Below, piece by piece: positions 1 through 8,744 of a stretch of DNA of 64,000 nucleotides. The stretch is taken from the NCBI RefSeq assembly GCF_914271485.1, contig NZ_CAJZAG010000002.1, positions 310,001-374,000 on the forward strand, given 5' to 3'. How positions within the stretch are numbered: the first letter of the stretch is position 1; every line of letters begins with the position of its first letter. The stretch comes from Cupriavidus pampae (lineage in GTDB: Bacteria; Pseudomonadota; Gammaproteobacteria; Burkholderiales; Burkholderiaceae). Under the pieces are notes generated by a model. The model was given only the letters and a program-made list of their open reading frames with translations. It was not told the DNA's origin and did no database searches. Both the position numbers and the translations under genes were made by a program.

Positions 1-615
1 TTGTCACCGGCGTTTGGGCGCATGCAGATCGTTCCTTATCTGCCACAGTTCTTCGCGCGGTATCCCGATGTGTCCGTTGAGTTCAGTGTGGACCAGCGTT
101 ACGTCAACCTCATTGAAGCTGGTATTGATCTGGCGATTCGTATCGGGCCGCTGGCGGACTCTACCGAGATTGCGCGGCAGGTTGGGAGTACGCAGTACGC
201 TACCGTGGCGGCGCCGGGTTATGTCGAGCGCGCCGGCGTTCCGCGAACGGTTGAGGATCTGGCGGACCACCATTGCATTGCCATGATGTCGCGGGATGTG
301 CCGCGGCCCTGGCCATTTGCTTGTCCTGGCGGCGCGATTGAACATGTGCCGATGGGGCCGGTGCGGAGCAATGACGCGGAATACGTGCGGGCTGCCGTGC
401 TTGCCGGGCTGGGGATTGGGCATAACGCCGGCTGGTTGTATGCGCGTGATATTGCGGAAGGCAGGCTGACACCTCTGCTCGAAGACTTCCGACCCGCGCC
501 GTTTCCTATCAGCGCTGTTTGGCCCGGTAGTCGGCGACTGCCCGCGCGCACGCGGGTGTTTGTGGATTTCCTTGCGGAGTTGTTCGCGGCAGACCCGCTT
601 CTCGCGATTCGATAG
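1..615 (+). CDS. LysR-family regulator, C-terminal part
   Basis: The reading frame is open from the first base and shows only the effector-binding half of a LysR-type regulator: the stretch around residues 8-50 (LPQFFARYPDVSVEF, then IDLAIRIG) is the start of the periplasmic-binding-protein-like LysR substrate domain of the CrgA subgroup. About 100 N-terminal residues with the winged helix-turn-helix lie before the window, so the first codon shown is not the true start. The next gene on the same strand is 140 bases away. Family assignment is firm; the target genes cannot be seen. Confidence 0.88.
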   Translation: MSPAFGRMQIVPYLPQFFARYPDVSVEFSVDQRYVNLIEAGIDLAIRIGPLADSTEIARQVGSTQYATVAAPGYVERAGVPRTVEDLADHHCIAMMSRDVPRPWPFACPGGAIEHVPMGPVRSNDAEYVRAAVLAGLGIGHNAGWLYARDIAEGRLTPLLEDFRPAPFPISAVWPGSRRLPARTRVFVDFLAELFAADPLLAIR

Positions 616-757
616 ACGACCCGCTAAACCATTCGGCGTTGGCATACGTGCTATGCCGCCCCACCCTCTACCGCTCCCGCCCTCACCGCCCTATCTTGTT
701 TCCAACGCGCCCGGAATCGTTCCGGCGCATTCCAGACAAGTCTGCAAGGAGTGGAAA

Positions 758-1084
758 ATGGTTGACGAAAACGGCCCGCATTATTTTGTCGCGTTCCAGA
801 CGCCGGGCCCGAAGTGGGTACCGGGCGTGAAGTACAACGAGCAGCCCGACTTCGGTGTCCACGTGGCCTACATGATCGACATGCACGACAAGGGCCTGAC
901 CGTGCTGAGCGGCCCGTTTATGAAAGAAGCCGGCGGCCTCGCCGGTGTGCTGGACGATGGCGGCATGACCATCTTCAAGGCGAAGGATCTCGCCGAAGCG
1001 ACCAAGATCGCGACGGACGATCCGACCGTACAGTCGGGCCTGCTCAACGTCGAGGTCAAGATGATGTGGGTGCCGTTTCACTGA
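758..1084 (+). CDS. YciI-like / YCII-related protein
   Basis: A 108-residue protein of the YciI-like dimeric alpha-beta barrel type. It has HYFVAF at the N-terminus, a central segment (VLSGPFMKEAGGLAGV) and the IFKAKDLAEATKIATDDP segment, where family members carry the conserved Asp-Pro. The start is the ATG preceded by AAGGAG seven bases upstream; a longer open frame upstream lacks this. Members are thought to be small enzymes or accessory proteins, and no reaction can be assigned. It converges on lpdA with a 34-base gap. Confidence 0.8.
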   Translation: MVDENGPHYFVAFQTPGPKWVPGVKYNEQPDFGVHVAYMIDMHDKGLTVLSGPFMKEAGGLAGVLDDGGMTIFKAKDLAEATKIATDDPTVQSGLLNVEVKMMWVPFH

Positions 1085-1118
1085 TCTTGCCGATCGCGTG
1101 AGCGGGCACCCCCAGCCC

Positions 1119-2924
1119 TTACATATTCAACGAACGCTTGCGCACGGCCAGTGCCGCCTCGCGCATCGCCTCCGGCAGAGACGGATGCGCGTGGCTGATC
1201 ATGCCGATGTCTTCAGACGCAGCCTTGAACTCCATGGCCACCACAGCCTCGGCGATCAGGTCCGAGGCGTTGGTCGACACGATATGCACGCCGAGGATCT
1301 CGTCGGTCTTCGCATCGGCGAGCATCTTCACGAAGCCTTCAGCGTGCCCGAGGCCAAGCGCGCGGCCGTTCACGGCCATCGGGAACTGACCCGCGCGATA
1401 CTCGCGGCCTTCGGCCTTGAGCTGCGCCTCGGTCTTGCCGACCCATGCAATCTCGGGCTCGGTGTAGATAACCCACGGGATGCAGTTGTAGTCGATATGC
1501 GGCTTCTGGCCGTCGATGACCTCGGCGACCAGCACGCCTTCATCTTCCGCCTTATGCGCGAGCATCGGCCCGCGTACTACGTCACCGATGGCATAGATGC
1601 CCGGCACCGACGTGCGGCAGTGGTCGTCCACGGGAACAAAACCGCGTTGATCGGCGGCCAGGCCCACCTGATCGAGCCCAAGGTTATCGGTGTTCGGCAC
1701 GCGGCCAATCGACACGATCAGGCGATCCGCTTCCAGCTTGTGGTCCTTACCGTCCTTGTCCTGATAGGCAATCTTGACGCCCTTGCCCGTGGCCGAGATC
1801 TCGCCAATCTTCACGCCAAGCTCAATCGTCAGGCCCTGCTTCTTGAAGCTCTTGGCCGCTTCTTTCGCGACGCCTTCGTCGACGGTCGGCAGGAACGACG
1901 GCAGCGCTTCCAGTAGCGTGACTTCGGAGCCGAGGCGGCGCCATACCGAACCGAGCTCGAGTCCGATCACGCCCGCGCCGATCACCGCGAGGCGCTTTGG
2001 CACCGAATCGAATGCCAGCGCGCCCTCGTTGTCCGACACGATCTTGTTGTCCACCGGCACATTCGGCAGATGGCGAGCCTTGGAGCCCGTGGCGATGATC
2101 ACATCGCGCGCGGTATGCGACTGGGTTTTACCGCCTTCCGTCACCTCGACCACAAACGCGCCATCGGCCGCCCGCTTGCCGAACTTGCCATGGCCCTTGA
2201 GCCAGGTGACCTTGTTCTTCTTGAACAGGAATTCGACGCCGCCCGTGAACTTGTCGACGATCGCGTCCTTGCGCTTGAGCATTTGCGGCAGATCCAGCGA
2301 CACGCCCTGCACGCGAACGCCGTGCTCGGCCATGCCATGCTGCGCCTGCTCGAAGTTCTCCGACGAGGCCAGCAAGGCCTTGCTCGGGATGCAGCCGACG
2401 TTGAGGCAGGTGCCGCCAAGGCGCGGCTTGCCGGCGCCATCGAGCCATTCTTCGACGCATGCCACACGGCGGCCAAGCTGGGCGGCACGGATCGCGGCGA
2501 TATACCCGCCCGGTCCGCCACCGATCACGATCACGTCGTAATCGACCTTGGCCGCGGCGCTGACAGCCGGTGCAGCAGCCGATGCGGCAGGAGCGGGCGC
2601 GGCGGCCGAAGCTGCGGGTGCCGGGGCCGCAGCCGCCGGAGCGGAAGCCGGCGCAGCAGCCGGAGCCGCCGCAGTCGCCTTACCCTCAGTATCGACCACC
2701 GCAATCACCTCATCTGCGCGCACCGTGGCCCCATCGGGCTGCACGATCTTTACCAATACGCCTGCGCCGGGGCTCGGCACTTCCAGCGTTACCTTGTCCG
2801 TCTCGATCTCGATGAGGATCTCATCCTGTCCGACCGCTTCGCCGACCTTCTTCTTCCATTGAAGCAGGGTCGCTTCCGCTACCGATTCGGAGAGCTGGGG
2901 AACCTTCACATCGATCGTTGTCAT
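1119..2924 (-). CDS. lpdA: dihydrolipoyl dehydrogenase (E3) with fused lipoyl domain
   Basis: Flavoprotein E3 of 2-oxoacid dehydrogenase complexes, reoxidising dihydrolipoamide with NAD+. Residues 1-78 are a lipoyl domain with the lipoylated lysine in ETDKVTLEV (about residue 44), a sequence type closer to 2-oxoglutarate or branched-chain E2 domains than to pyruvate E2. Residues 80-126 form an Ala/Pro/Ser linker; the rest is E3 with GGGPGG (FAD), the redox pair GGTCLNVGCIPSK, a GxGxxG NAD site and the C-terminal HAHPSLPE motif with the catalytic His. I chose the second ATG because GAGG sits six bases before it and abuts the first ATG (2930). No E1 or E2 gene is adjacent, so this is a free-standing copy; which complex it serves is unknown. 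Confidence 0.95.
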   Translation of the reverse strand: MTTIDVKVPQLSESVAEATLLQWKKKVGEAVGQDEILIEIETDKVTLEVPSPGAGVLVKIVQPDGATVRADEVIAVVDTEGKATAAAPAAAPASAPAAAAPAPAASAAAPAPAASAAAPAVSAAAKVDYDVIVIGGGPGGYIAAIRAAQLGRRVACVEEWLDGAGKPRLGGTCLNVGCIPSKALLASSENFEQAQHGMAEHGVRVQGVSLDLPQMLKRKDAIVDKFTGGVEFLFKKNKVTWLKGHGKFGKRAADGAFVVEVTEGGKTQSHTARDVIIATGSKARHLPNVPVDNKIVSDNEGALAFDSVPKRLAVIGAGVIGLELGSVWRRLGSEVTLLEALPSFLPTVDEGVAKEAAKSFKKQGLTIELGVKIGEISATGKGVKIAYQDKDGKDHKLEADRLIVSIGRVPNTDNLGLDQVGLAADQRGFVPVDDHCRTSVPGIYAIGDVVRGPMLAHKAEDEGVLVAEVIDGQKPHIDYNCIPWVIYTEPEIAWVGKTEAQLKAEGREYRAGQFPMAVNGRALGLGHAEGFVKMLADAKTDEILGVHIVSTNASDLIAEAVVAMEFKAASEDIGMISHAHPSLPEAMREAALAVRKRSLNM

Positions 2925-3029
2925 GGTCATCCTCGTTGTTGTGTCGCGCGACGAAAACAGCTTCAGCCCGCCAGTGTATGGTGTTGTGGGCTGTTACGCA
3001 TCTGGGACGTCAAACAACGAGGCGTCCGT

Positions 3030-4040
3030 TCAGTCGCTGCGAATATTGTTGTCCTTGATCACCTTGCCCCACTTGGCATAGTCGGTCTGCATCCGCGAAG
3101 CGAGTTGATCGGGCGGCAGATACGAAGCCACCGTGCCCGCGCCGAGCATTTTCTGTTGCACCGCGGAATCGGCCAAGGCGCCCTTCAGCGCGTCGGAGAG
3201 CTTGGCGACGATGTCCTTTGGCGTGCCGGCCGGTACCAGCAGGCCGCCCCAGGAAGATGCATCGAAGCCCGGGAAGCCTTGCTCGGCCACGGTTCTCACG
3301 TCGGGCGCGAACGACACGCGCTTGCTCGAGCCCACCGCGATCGGGCGCAGCTTGCCGGCCTTGATATGCGGCAGCGCGGCGATCATGTCGGAGAACATCA
3401 TCGGCACCTGACCGGCGAGCAGATCGGAAATCGCAGGCGCGCTGCCCTTGTACGGCACGTGCTGCACATCGAAGTGACCGAGGTTCTTCAGCAGCTCGGT
3501 CGACAGATGGCCGAAGCTGCCATTGCCCGCGCTGGTGTAGTTGGTCTGCCCGGGCGCGGCCTTGGCTTTGGCGATGTATTGCTGCAAATCCGTGACATCG
3601 GGTAGCGCCTGCGGGTTCACCACCATCACGATCGGCAGTTCGTACGCATTCCCGACCGGCGTAAAGTCCTTGAAGATGTCATAGCCCTTGCGCGGCAGCA
3701 GATGCGGGGCAAGCAGCGTCGGCGTGGCCAGCATCACCAGCGTGTAGCCATCGGGCGCCGCCTTGGCGACGGTTTCCGTGCCAATGGTGCCCGATGCGCC
3801 CGGACGATTGTCGATCACGATCGTGGTCTTCAGCGTCTCGCCCATTTTCTGGCCGATGATGCGCGCGGCCGTGTCGGTAGGGCCGCCTGCGGGGAACGGC
3901 ACGACCAGGCGGATGGCCTTGTCGGCCGGATAGGACGTGCCCTGCGCCAACGCGGGCGCCGCGGCAAATGGCATGACGGTGGCGGCCGCTGCGATCGCCA
4001 GCATAGAGAGCGTCATACGACGCGCTTGATGGGACTTCAT
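3030..4040 (-). CDS. Bug-family tripartite tricarboxylate transporter receptor
   Basis: Periplasmic solute-binding protein of 336 residues. Signal peptide at residues 1-33 ending ALAQ; mature protein begins with YPADKAIRLVVPFPAGGPTDTAAR, the two ligand-gripping loops being the PFPAGGPTD loop and the NRPGASG loop, as in other Bug proteins that bind small carboxylates. The start is the ATG with GGAGGA nine bases upstream rather than a longer frame at 4061. It lies 30 bases downstream of the CoA-transferase gene on the same strand, so both are probably one transcript. No TctA/TctB membrane genes are nearby, so it must share a transporter or act as a sensor. Confidence 0.93.
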   Translation of the reverse strand: MKSHQARRMTLSMLAIAAAATVMPFAAAPALAQGTSYPADKAIRLVVPFPAGGPTDTAARIIGQKMGETLKTTIVIDNRPGASGTIGTETVAKAAPDGYTLVMLATPTLLAPHLLPRKGYDIFKDFTPVGNAYELPIVMVVNPQALPDVTDLQQYIAKAKAAPGQTNYTSAGNGSFGHLSTELLKNLGHFDVQHVPYKGSAPAISDLLAGQVPMMFSDMIAALPHIKAGKLRPIAVGSSKRVSFAPDVRTVAEQGFPGFDASSWGGLLVPAGTPKDIVAKLSDALKGALADSAVQQKMLGAGTVASYLPPDQLASRMQTDYAKWGKVIKDNNIRSD

Positions 4041-4070
4041 ATTGTTTCCTCCAAGTGTCATCTCGTTGAC

Positions 4071-5762
4071 TTATCGTTGTTGTGGGGTCGTCGTTGTGGT
4101 CGTGGTATGCAGCTTCATCACGCCGGGCTGAAACAGCCGCGCATCCATCAGCTTCAAATCGTCGGCCACCGCAATCGGCGTCGCGCACTGGTCGAGCACA
4201 TCGCGTTGCAGGTCGATGCCCGGCGCGATTTCCACCAGCGTCAGGCGCGATTCGCCTTGTAGGTCGGTGCGCATCTCGAACACCGCGCGCTCGGTCACGT
4301 AGATCACGGGAATGCCGAGCGATGCCACGTAAGGACCGTTGAAGCTCAGGTGCAAAACCTCGGGCACGATCTTCTTGACGCGGCCTTCCTTGACGATGGT
4401 CAACCGCTCGCTGCCGTCAACGCGCTCTGCCGCGATCTCGAGGCCGCCCGCGGTCAGCGTGCCCATGAACACCACCGCGCGCGCACTCTGCGTGATGTTG
4501 ATAAAGCCGCCCACGCCTGCAATGAGCGCACCCTCGCCTTCGCCAAACTTGCTTACGTTGACGTTGCCGTGGCCATCGAGTTCGGCGAGACCGAGGATGG
4601 CGAGGTCGATGCCGCCGCCTTCATAGAAGTCGAACTGCGCGGGTTGGTCGATCACGGCCTCGGGATAGGCCGAAGCGCCAAAGCTCAGTCCATCGGCGGG
4701 CGTGCCACCGATCGGTCCCGCTTCAACGGTCAGCGTAAAACCATCGAGCCCGGCCTGATGGGCAAGCGCGCCGACCGCGGCCGGCATGCCTACGCCGAGG
4801 TTGACCACGCGCGGCGCGCGCCTGGCCAGCTCCATCACCGCGCGGCGTTGCACGATCGTGCGCGCGTCGAGCACCGCCGAAGCCGCGTGCAATGCCTCCG
4901 CTTCCTGCGCCACCTCGGCGGCGTGCGCGGCTTCGCCACGCCACGGCCGTACGTAGGCTTCGTTGTACGGTTCGGCAAACGTCATCTGGTGATGCTCGGG
5001 CGCTTCGCTGACCACCACGTAGTCGACCAGAATGCCCGGCACATGAATCGCCTGCAGGTTCTCGTGATAATCGACGAGCGACTCCACCTGCGCGATAACG
5101 ATGCCGCCCGAGTTGTGCGCGGCCTGTGCCATCGCCAGCAACTCATGGTGGAACGCTTCGCGATGCGTGCTCAGATTGCCGCGCGTGTCGGCCGCGGTGC
5201 AGCGGATCAGCGCGCAATCGATGCGGAAGCTCGGATAGAACAGGTATTCGTCGCCGCGGAAGTCGATCGCCTCCACCCAGTTGGCCGTGCCTTCGACAAT
5301 CGCCGCGCGGGCGCGCGCGTTGATGGCGCCGCCGTGATAGCGCGCATCCTGGGCCGTGCGTGGATCGACAAACGTATGCAGCCCGATCTTCGTCATCACG
5401 CCGGGCTTGCCACCCGCAATGGCGCGATACAGATGCGTAAGCACGCCCTGCGGCAGGTTATAGCCCTCGCATTGCTCCTGCATTGCCAGCGTGGCCAGGC
5501 GCGTGGCCGAACGCCAGTGGCCGCCGACGATCGCGCGCGTCATGCCCGCGTTGCCGAAGTGGTTCACGCCCCGCGCGCCGCGATCGCCCTGTCCTGCCGA
5601 ATAGACCAGCGTCAGATCCTGCGGCATTCCGCCCTGCAGAAAGCGTCGCTCCAGCGCCTCGGTAACGCCTTCCGCATGGCCGGCGCCGACAAAGCCCGCG
5701 CTGGCCACGGTCCACCCGCTCTGCACGAGTTCCGCCGCCTGCGCGGTCGTGATGACCTTCAT
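4071..5762 (-). CDS. acyl-CoA:carboxylate CoA-transferase (class I, fused subunits)
   Basis: A 563-residue single-chain class I CoA-transferase of the YdiF/propionate CoA-transferase type: the alpha-like half occupies about residues 1-290 (GFVGAGHAEGVTEALERRF) and the beta-like half about 315-545. The likely catalytic glutamate is in TVEAGPIGG. The start ATG follows GGGAGA; frames upstream to 5816 lack a ribosome site. It should move CoA between a short acyl-CoA such as acetyl-CoA and the imported acid, fitting the receptor gene directly downstream. The C-terminus ends in an odd run of seven threonines before PQQR. It is divergent from the IclR gene, its likely regulator. Confidence 0.92.
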   Translation of the reverse strand: MKVITTAQAAELVQSGWTVASAGFVGAGHAEGVTEALERRFLQGGMPQDLTLVYSAGQGDRGARGVNHFGNAGMTRAIVGGHWRSATRLATLAMQEQCEGYNLPQGVLTHLYRAIAGGKPGVMTKIGLHTFVDPRTAQDARYHGGAINARARAAIVEGTANWVEAIDFRGDEYLFYPSFRIDCALIRCTAADTRGNLSTHREAFHHELLAMAQAAHNSGGIVIAQVESLVDYHENLQAIHVPGILVDYVVVSEAPEHHQMTFAEPYNEAYVRPWRGEAAHAAEVAQEAEALHAASAVLDARTIVQRRAVMELARRAPRVVNLGVGMPAAVGALAHQAGLDGFTLTVEAGPIGGTPADGLSFGASAYPEAVIDQPAQFDFYEGGGIDLAILGLAELDGHGNVNVSKFGEGEGALIAGVGGFINITQSARAVVFMGTLTAGGLEIAAERVDGSERLTIVKEGRVKKIVPEVLHLSFNGPYVASLGIPVIYVTERAVFEMRTDLQGESRLTLVEIAPGIDLQRDVLDQCATPIAVADDLKLMDARLFQPGVMKLHTTTTTTTPQQR

Positions 5763-5787
5763 GCCTGTCTCCCGATTTTGTAATCTG

Positions 5788-5801
5788 CGAACATTTGTTC
5801 G
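5788..5801. promoter_or_regulatory. candidate IclR operator in divergent promoter
   Basis: A palindrome of six-base arms, CGAACA and TGTTCG, with a two-base TT spacer lies between the divergent CoA-transferase and IclR genes, 25 bases before the former's start codon. IclR-family proteins bind short palindromes in such intergenic regions. The hexamer GTTCGG recurs about 45 bases further on. Binding by the neighbouring regulator is inference. Confidence 0.4.
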
Positions 5802-5896
5802 GAAACCAACTATCATACGGATCGGACGGCCAGATGCAAGTTCGGTCTGACCCGTATACCGCCCCTATATCCAAAACTCGACCGGATCGATCCGAC

Positions 5897-6703
5897 ATGC
5901 CACGCACCGTCGCTACCGCCACAGAAGACACTCTGGAAGCGCCCAAGAAAGACGAGTTGCTCGATTCCCTGACCAAGGGACTGGCGCTACTGCGCCTGTA
6001 TGCGAGCGGCGTGGATGGACTGACGATGCAGGAGGTGGCGGAGCAGCTTGAAGTCACGCGTGCCGCCGCGCGTCGATTGCTGCTGACGCTGGTGCATAAC
6101 GGCTACCTGGCGCAGCAGGGCCGCAAGTTCGTGCTGACGCCGAAGGTGATGGACCTCGGCTATGCGTACTTTGCGTCGATGAATCTGCCGCAGATGGCGC
6201 GGCCCTATCTGCAGGCGTTGTGCGCCGAGGTTGGCGAAAGCTGCTCGATCGGCATGCTCGACCACGAGTCGGTGGTGTTGGTCGCGCGCGAGGAGCCGAG
6301 CCAGCTATTGCGTGTGGATATCGCGATCGGCCGCCGCATGCCCGCGTACGCGCATTCGCTCGGGCGTGTGCTGCTGGCCGGCCTTGATGACGAGGCGCGC
6401 GAGATCTATCTGCGGCAGGCGGAGTTGCGCAAGCTGACGCCGTTCACGGTGACGTCGCGCCAGACGCTCGCGCGCACGCTCACGCAGATTCGCAGCGAGG
6501 GACATTGCACGCTGATCAGTGAGCTCGTCGATGGGTTCGCGGGCATCTCGGTGCCGCTGCACGACCACACCGGCAAGGTGGTGGCCGGTGTGGGGCTGAG
6601 CATGGTGCTCGGCAGCCGCGATCAGGCGTTTCTGGAAAAACGCTTCCTGCCCGCATTGCGGCTGACGGCGCAGAAGATCGAAACAATTTTGCAGGCGCGC
6701 TGA
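5897..6703 (+). CDS. IclR-family transcriptional regulator
   Basis: A 268-residue regulator with an N-terminal winged helix-turn-helix (about 20-80; LTMQEVAEQLEVTRAAARRLL) and a C-terminal IclR ligand domain (MARPYLQALCAEVGESCSIG through GISVPLHDHTGKVVAGVGLS). Start taken at the ATG giving MPRTVATATE; the frame is open 102 bases further up to 5795 with another ATG at 5834, and no strong ribosome site decides. It is transcribed away from the CoA-transferase/Bug operon and probably controls it. IclR members of this PcaR/PobR-like type usually govern aromatic or organic-acid catabolism. Confidence 0.92.
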   Translation: MPRTVATATEDTLEAPKKDELLDSLTKGLALLRLYASGVDGLTMQEVAEQLEVTRAAARRLLLTLVHNGYLAQQGRKFVLTPKVMDLGYAYFASMNLPQMARPYLQALCAEVGESCSIGMLDHESVVLVAREEPSQLLRVDIAIGRRMPAYAHSLGRVLLAGLDDEAREIYLRQAELRKLTPFTVTSRQTLARTLTQIRSEGHCTLISELVDGFAGISVPLHDHTGKVVAGVGLSMVLGSRDQAFLEKRFLPALRLTAQKIETILQAR

Positions 6704-6706
6704 GGT

Positions 6707-8461
6707 CTATACCGTAGCGGTCGCAGGCACGACCTCCATCGCCGTTGCCGCAGCCTCCGCGTCCGCGAGCGCGAGAAATTCGTGGATCTGCGCCACTACA
6801 GCAGCGCCCTCCCCGATCGCGCCGCCGACGCGTTTGACCGAGCCCGAGCGCACATCGCCCACCGCGAACACGCCCGGCACGCAAGTCTCAAGCGCGGCCG
6901 GATGCCGATCGAGCGGGCTATCGATTGCCGCCGCACCAGTGCGCACGAAACCCGAACGATCGGTCGTCACATCGCACCCTTCGAGCCAGCGCGTTTCCGG
7001 CTCCGCGCCGACGAACAGGAACACGTTGCGAATATCGCGTCGCGTCTCGATGCCGGTCTGCCGGTTCTGCCACGTCACGCCGACCAGGCCATCGCATGAG
7101 CCCTTGTGCAGCGCGACGACTTCCGTATGCGGCAGCACCTCGATATTCGGCGTGGCGGCAATGCGGTCGATCAGATAGCGCGACATCGTCGCCGCGAGTC
7201 CCGGTCCGCGCACCAGCACATTGACCTTGCCCGCATGTTGCGACAGGAAGACCGCGGCCTGTCCCGCCGAGTTGCCGCCACCGACCAGCACGATTTCCGC
7301 ATGCGCGCAGCTGCGCGCCTCGATGGCCGAAGCCCAGTAAAAGACGCCGCGCCCTTCGAAGTCCGACAGCATCGGCACATTGGGGCGGCGATAGCGCGCG
7401 CCACTGGCGATAACAACCGTCCGCACGCGCAGATGGCGGCCATCGGTCAACTCGATCTGCATCGCGTTCTCGGGTCCCGTGCGCGCGCAGTCGAGCGATC
7501 GTACTTCGGACGGAATCCACAACTCTGCGCCGAACTTCTCGGCCTGCACGTGGGCGCGTCCGGTCAATGCGGCCCCGGAGATACCGGTCGGAAAACCCAG
7601 ATAGTTCTCGATGCGCGCGCTCGCGCCAGCCTGGCCGCCATAGGCGCGCCGATCCAGCACCACCACGTGTAGTCCCTCGGACGCGGCATACACCGCTGTG
7701 GCCAGTCCGGCCGGCCCCGCACCCACGACCGCCACGTCGAACACCTCGGTCCGCTCATGAGTTTCGATCATGCCCATGCAGCGGGCCAGCTCGGTTTCCG
7801 TGGGATTGACCAGCACCGCGCCGTTGGGGCACACGACGACGGGATCGTCTCCCGCCGCGCCATATTGCTCGATCAGCGCGGCCGCGCCGGCATCTTCGCG
7901 CGCATCGACCACGCGATACGGCTCGCCGTTCATCCGCAGAAAGCTTTCCAGATGGAGCAGGCTGCCCGAGCCGGGACGTCCGATCAGCACCGGACCGCTC
8001 TCGCCCCATTCGATCAGCGATACGCGGCGCAGGATCAGCGCCCGAATCAGGTGCTCGCCGAGATCCGCCTCTTCGACAATCATCGCGCGGAGTTGCTGCG
8101 GCGAGACCAGCAAGGTCTCGACGTGATCGATCGCCACCGCATCCACGAGCGATGGCTTGCCAGACATGGCAGCAAGTTCCGCTGCAAAGTCGCCGCGCAC
8201 GAACTGCGCCAACGGCCGCGTATTGCCCAGGCCATCTCGCTGGTTGATCTGCACCGTGCCGCTGAGGATCACGAACATGCCCGCCGTCCGCACGCCGGTG
8301 CACTCGAGGTGCTTGCCGGGCCCATAGCAGCGCAGTGTGCCAAAGCGTCCGATCCGCGCGAGTTCGGGTTCGGAGATCTTCATGAACATCTGATGGCGCC
8401 GCGACGACATCGAGTCAGGAATATCGCTGGTAGTCGGCGTCGTTGGGGTCGTGCTGGTCAT
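6707..8461 (-). CDS. cNMP-binding-domain thioredoxin-reductase-like flavoprotein
   Basis: A 584-residue protein. Residues about 25-150 are a cyclic-nucleotide-binding (CRP-like) domain; 160-225 resemble a degenerate glutaredoxin-like segment; 240-575 are a thioredoxin-reductase fold with FAD site VVGAGPAGLATA, NAD(P) site LVGGGNSAGQAA and the C-terminal AVGDVRSGSVKRVGGAIGEG. The CxxC redox pair expected after the NADP site of true thioredoxin reductases is absent: GVFYWASAIEARSC occupies the equivalent place. It is therefore unlikely to reduce thioredoxin directly. Start at the ATG with GGAG six bases upstream. It converges tightly with the IclR gene (three bases between stops). Substrate unknown; other members are loosely annotated as response-regulator or redox-sensing reductases. 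Confidence 0.88.
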   Translation of the reverse strand: MTSTTPTTPTTSDIPDSMSSRRHQMFMKISEPELARIGRFGTLRCYGPGKHLECTGVRTAGMFVILSGTVQINQRDGLGNTRPLAQFVRGDFAAELAAMSGKPSLVDAVAIDHVETLLVSPQQLRAMIVEEADLGEHLIRALILRRVSLIEWGESGPVLIGRPGSGSLLHLESFLRMNGEPYRVVDAREDAGAAALIEQYGAAGDDPVVVCPNGAVLVNPTETELARCMGMIETHERTEVFDVAVVGAGPAGLATAVYAASEGLHVVVLDRRAYGGQAGASARIENYLGFPTGISGAALTGRAHVQAEKFGAELWIPSEVRSLDCARTGPENAMQIELTDGRHLRVRTVVIASGARYRRPNVPMLSDFEGRGVFYWASAIEARSCAHAEIVLVGGGNSAGQAAVFLSQHAGKVNVLVRGPGLAATMSRYLIDRIAATPNIEVLPHTEVVALHKGSCDGLVGVTWQNRQTGIETRRDIRNVFLFVGAEPETRWLEGCDVTTDRSGFVRTGAAAIDSPLDRHPAALETCVPGVFAVGDVRSGSVKRVGGAIGEGAAVVAQIHEFLALADAEAAATAMEVVPATATV

Positions 8462-8680
8462 GACGGCTCCAGTACAGGTTGTGCGGCCCACGCCGCCAGA
8501 CTGAACCTTACTCCGAGTCGGCTGCGTCTGGTGCTGGGACGTCGGTTAAAGGTTGTGAACCGCGCGCAGGCGTCCCTCGCGCCACGTGCGGCAAGCATTC
8601 AGCGCCGCGCACGTCTCCTCGCACGATTTCTCCTTGACAGCGGATCTTTCGTCGACCATTCTCCGTTCCATCGTATCCGC

Positions 8681-8700
8681 TTCGATCGCATGCGATTGAA
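8681..8700. promoter_or_regulatory. candidate OhrR operator upstream of ohr
   Basis: A 20-base inverted repeat with a perfect 12-base core (ATCGCATGCGAT, 8685-8696) and one mismatched pair outside it, ending 44 bases before the ohr start codon. A TTGACA lies at 8634-8639 with a plausible -10 (CATTCT) 17 bases on, so the repeat would overlap the transcription start region. The half-site recurs in the ohr-ohrR gap. OhrR repressors bind AT-rich palindromes before ohr; assignment to this OhrR is inference. Confidence 0.5.
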
Positions 8701-8744
8701 TATGGGGCGATGTTCCTCAATTACTTTTAGACATAGAGACACAC

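Noticed and set aside
2070..3605. 511-residue plus-strand open frame across lpdA and the first Bug gene
   Set aside because: Spans two well-supported opposite genes and a gap; Arg/Gly/Ser-rich shadow.
8508..8720. 70-residue minus-strand open frame between the flavoprotein and ohr
   Set aside because: It crosses the ohr promoter and candidate operator and shows no coding features.
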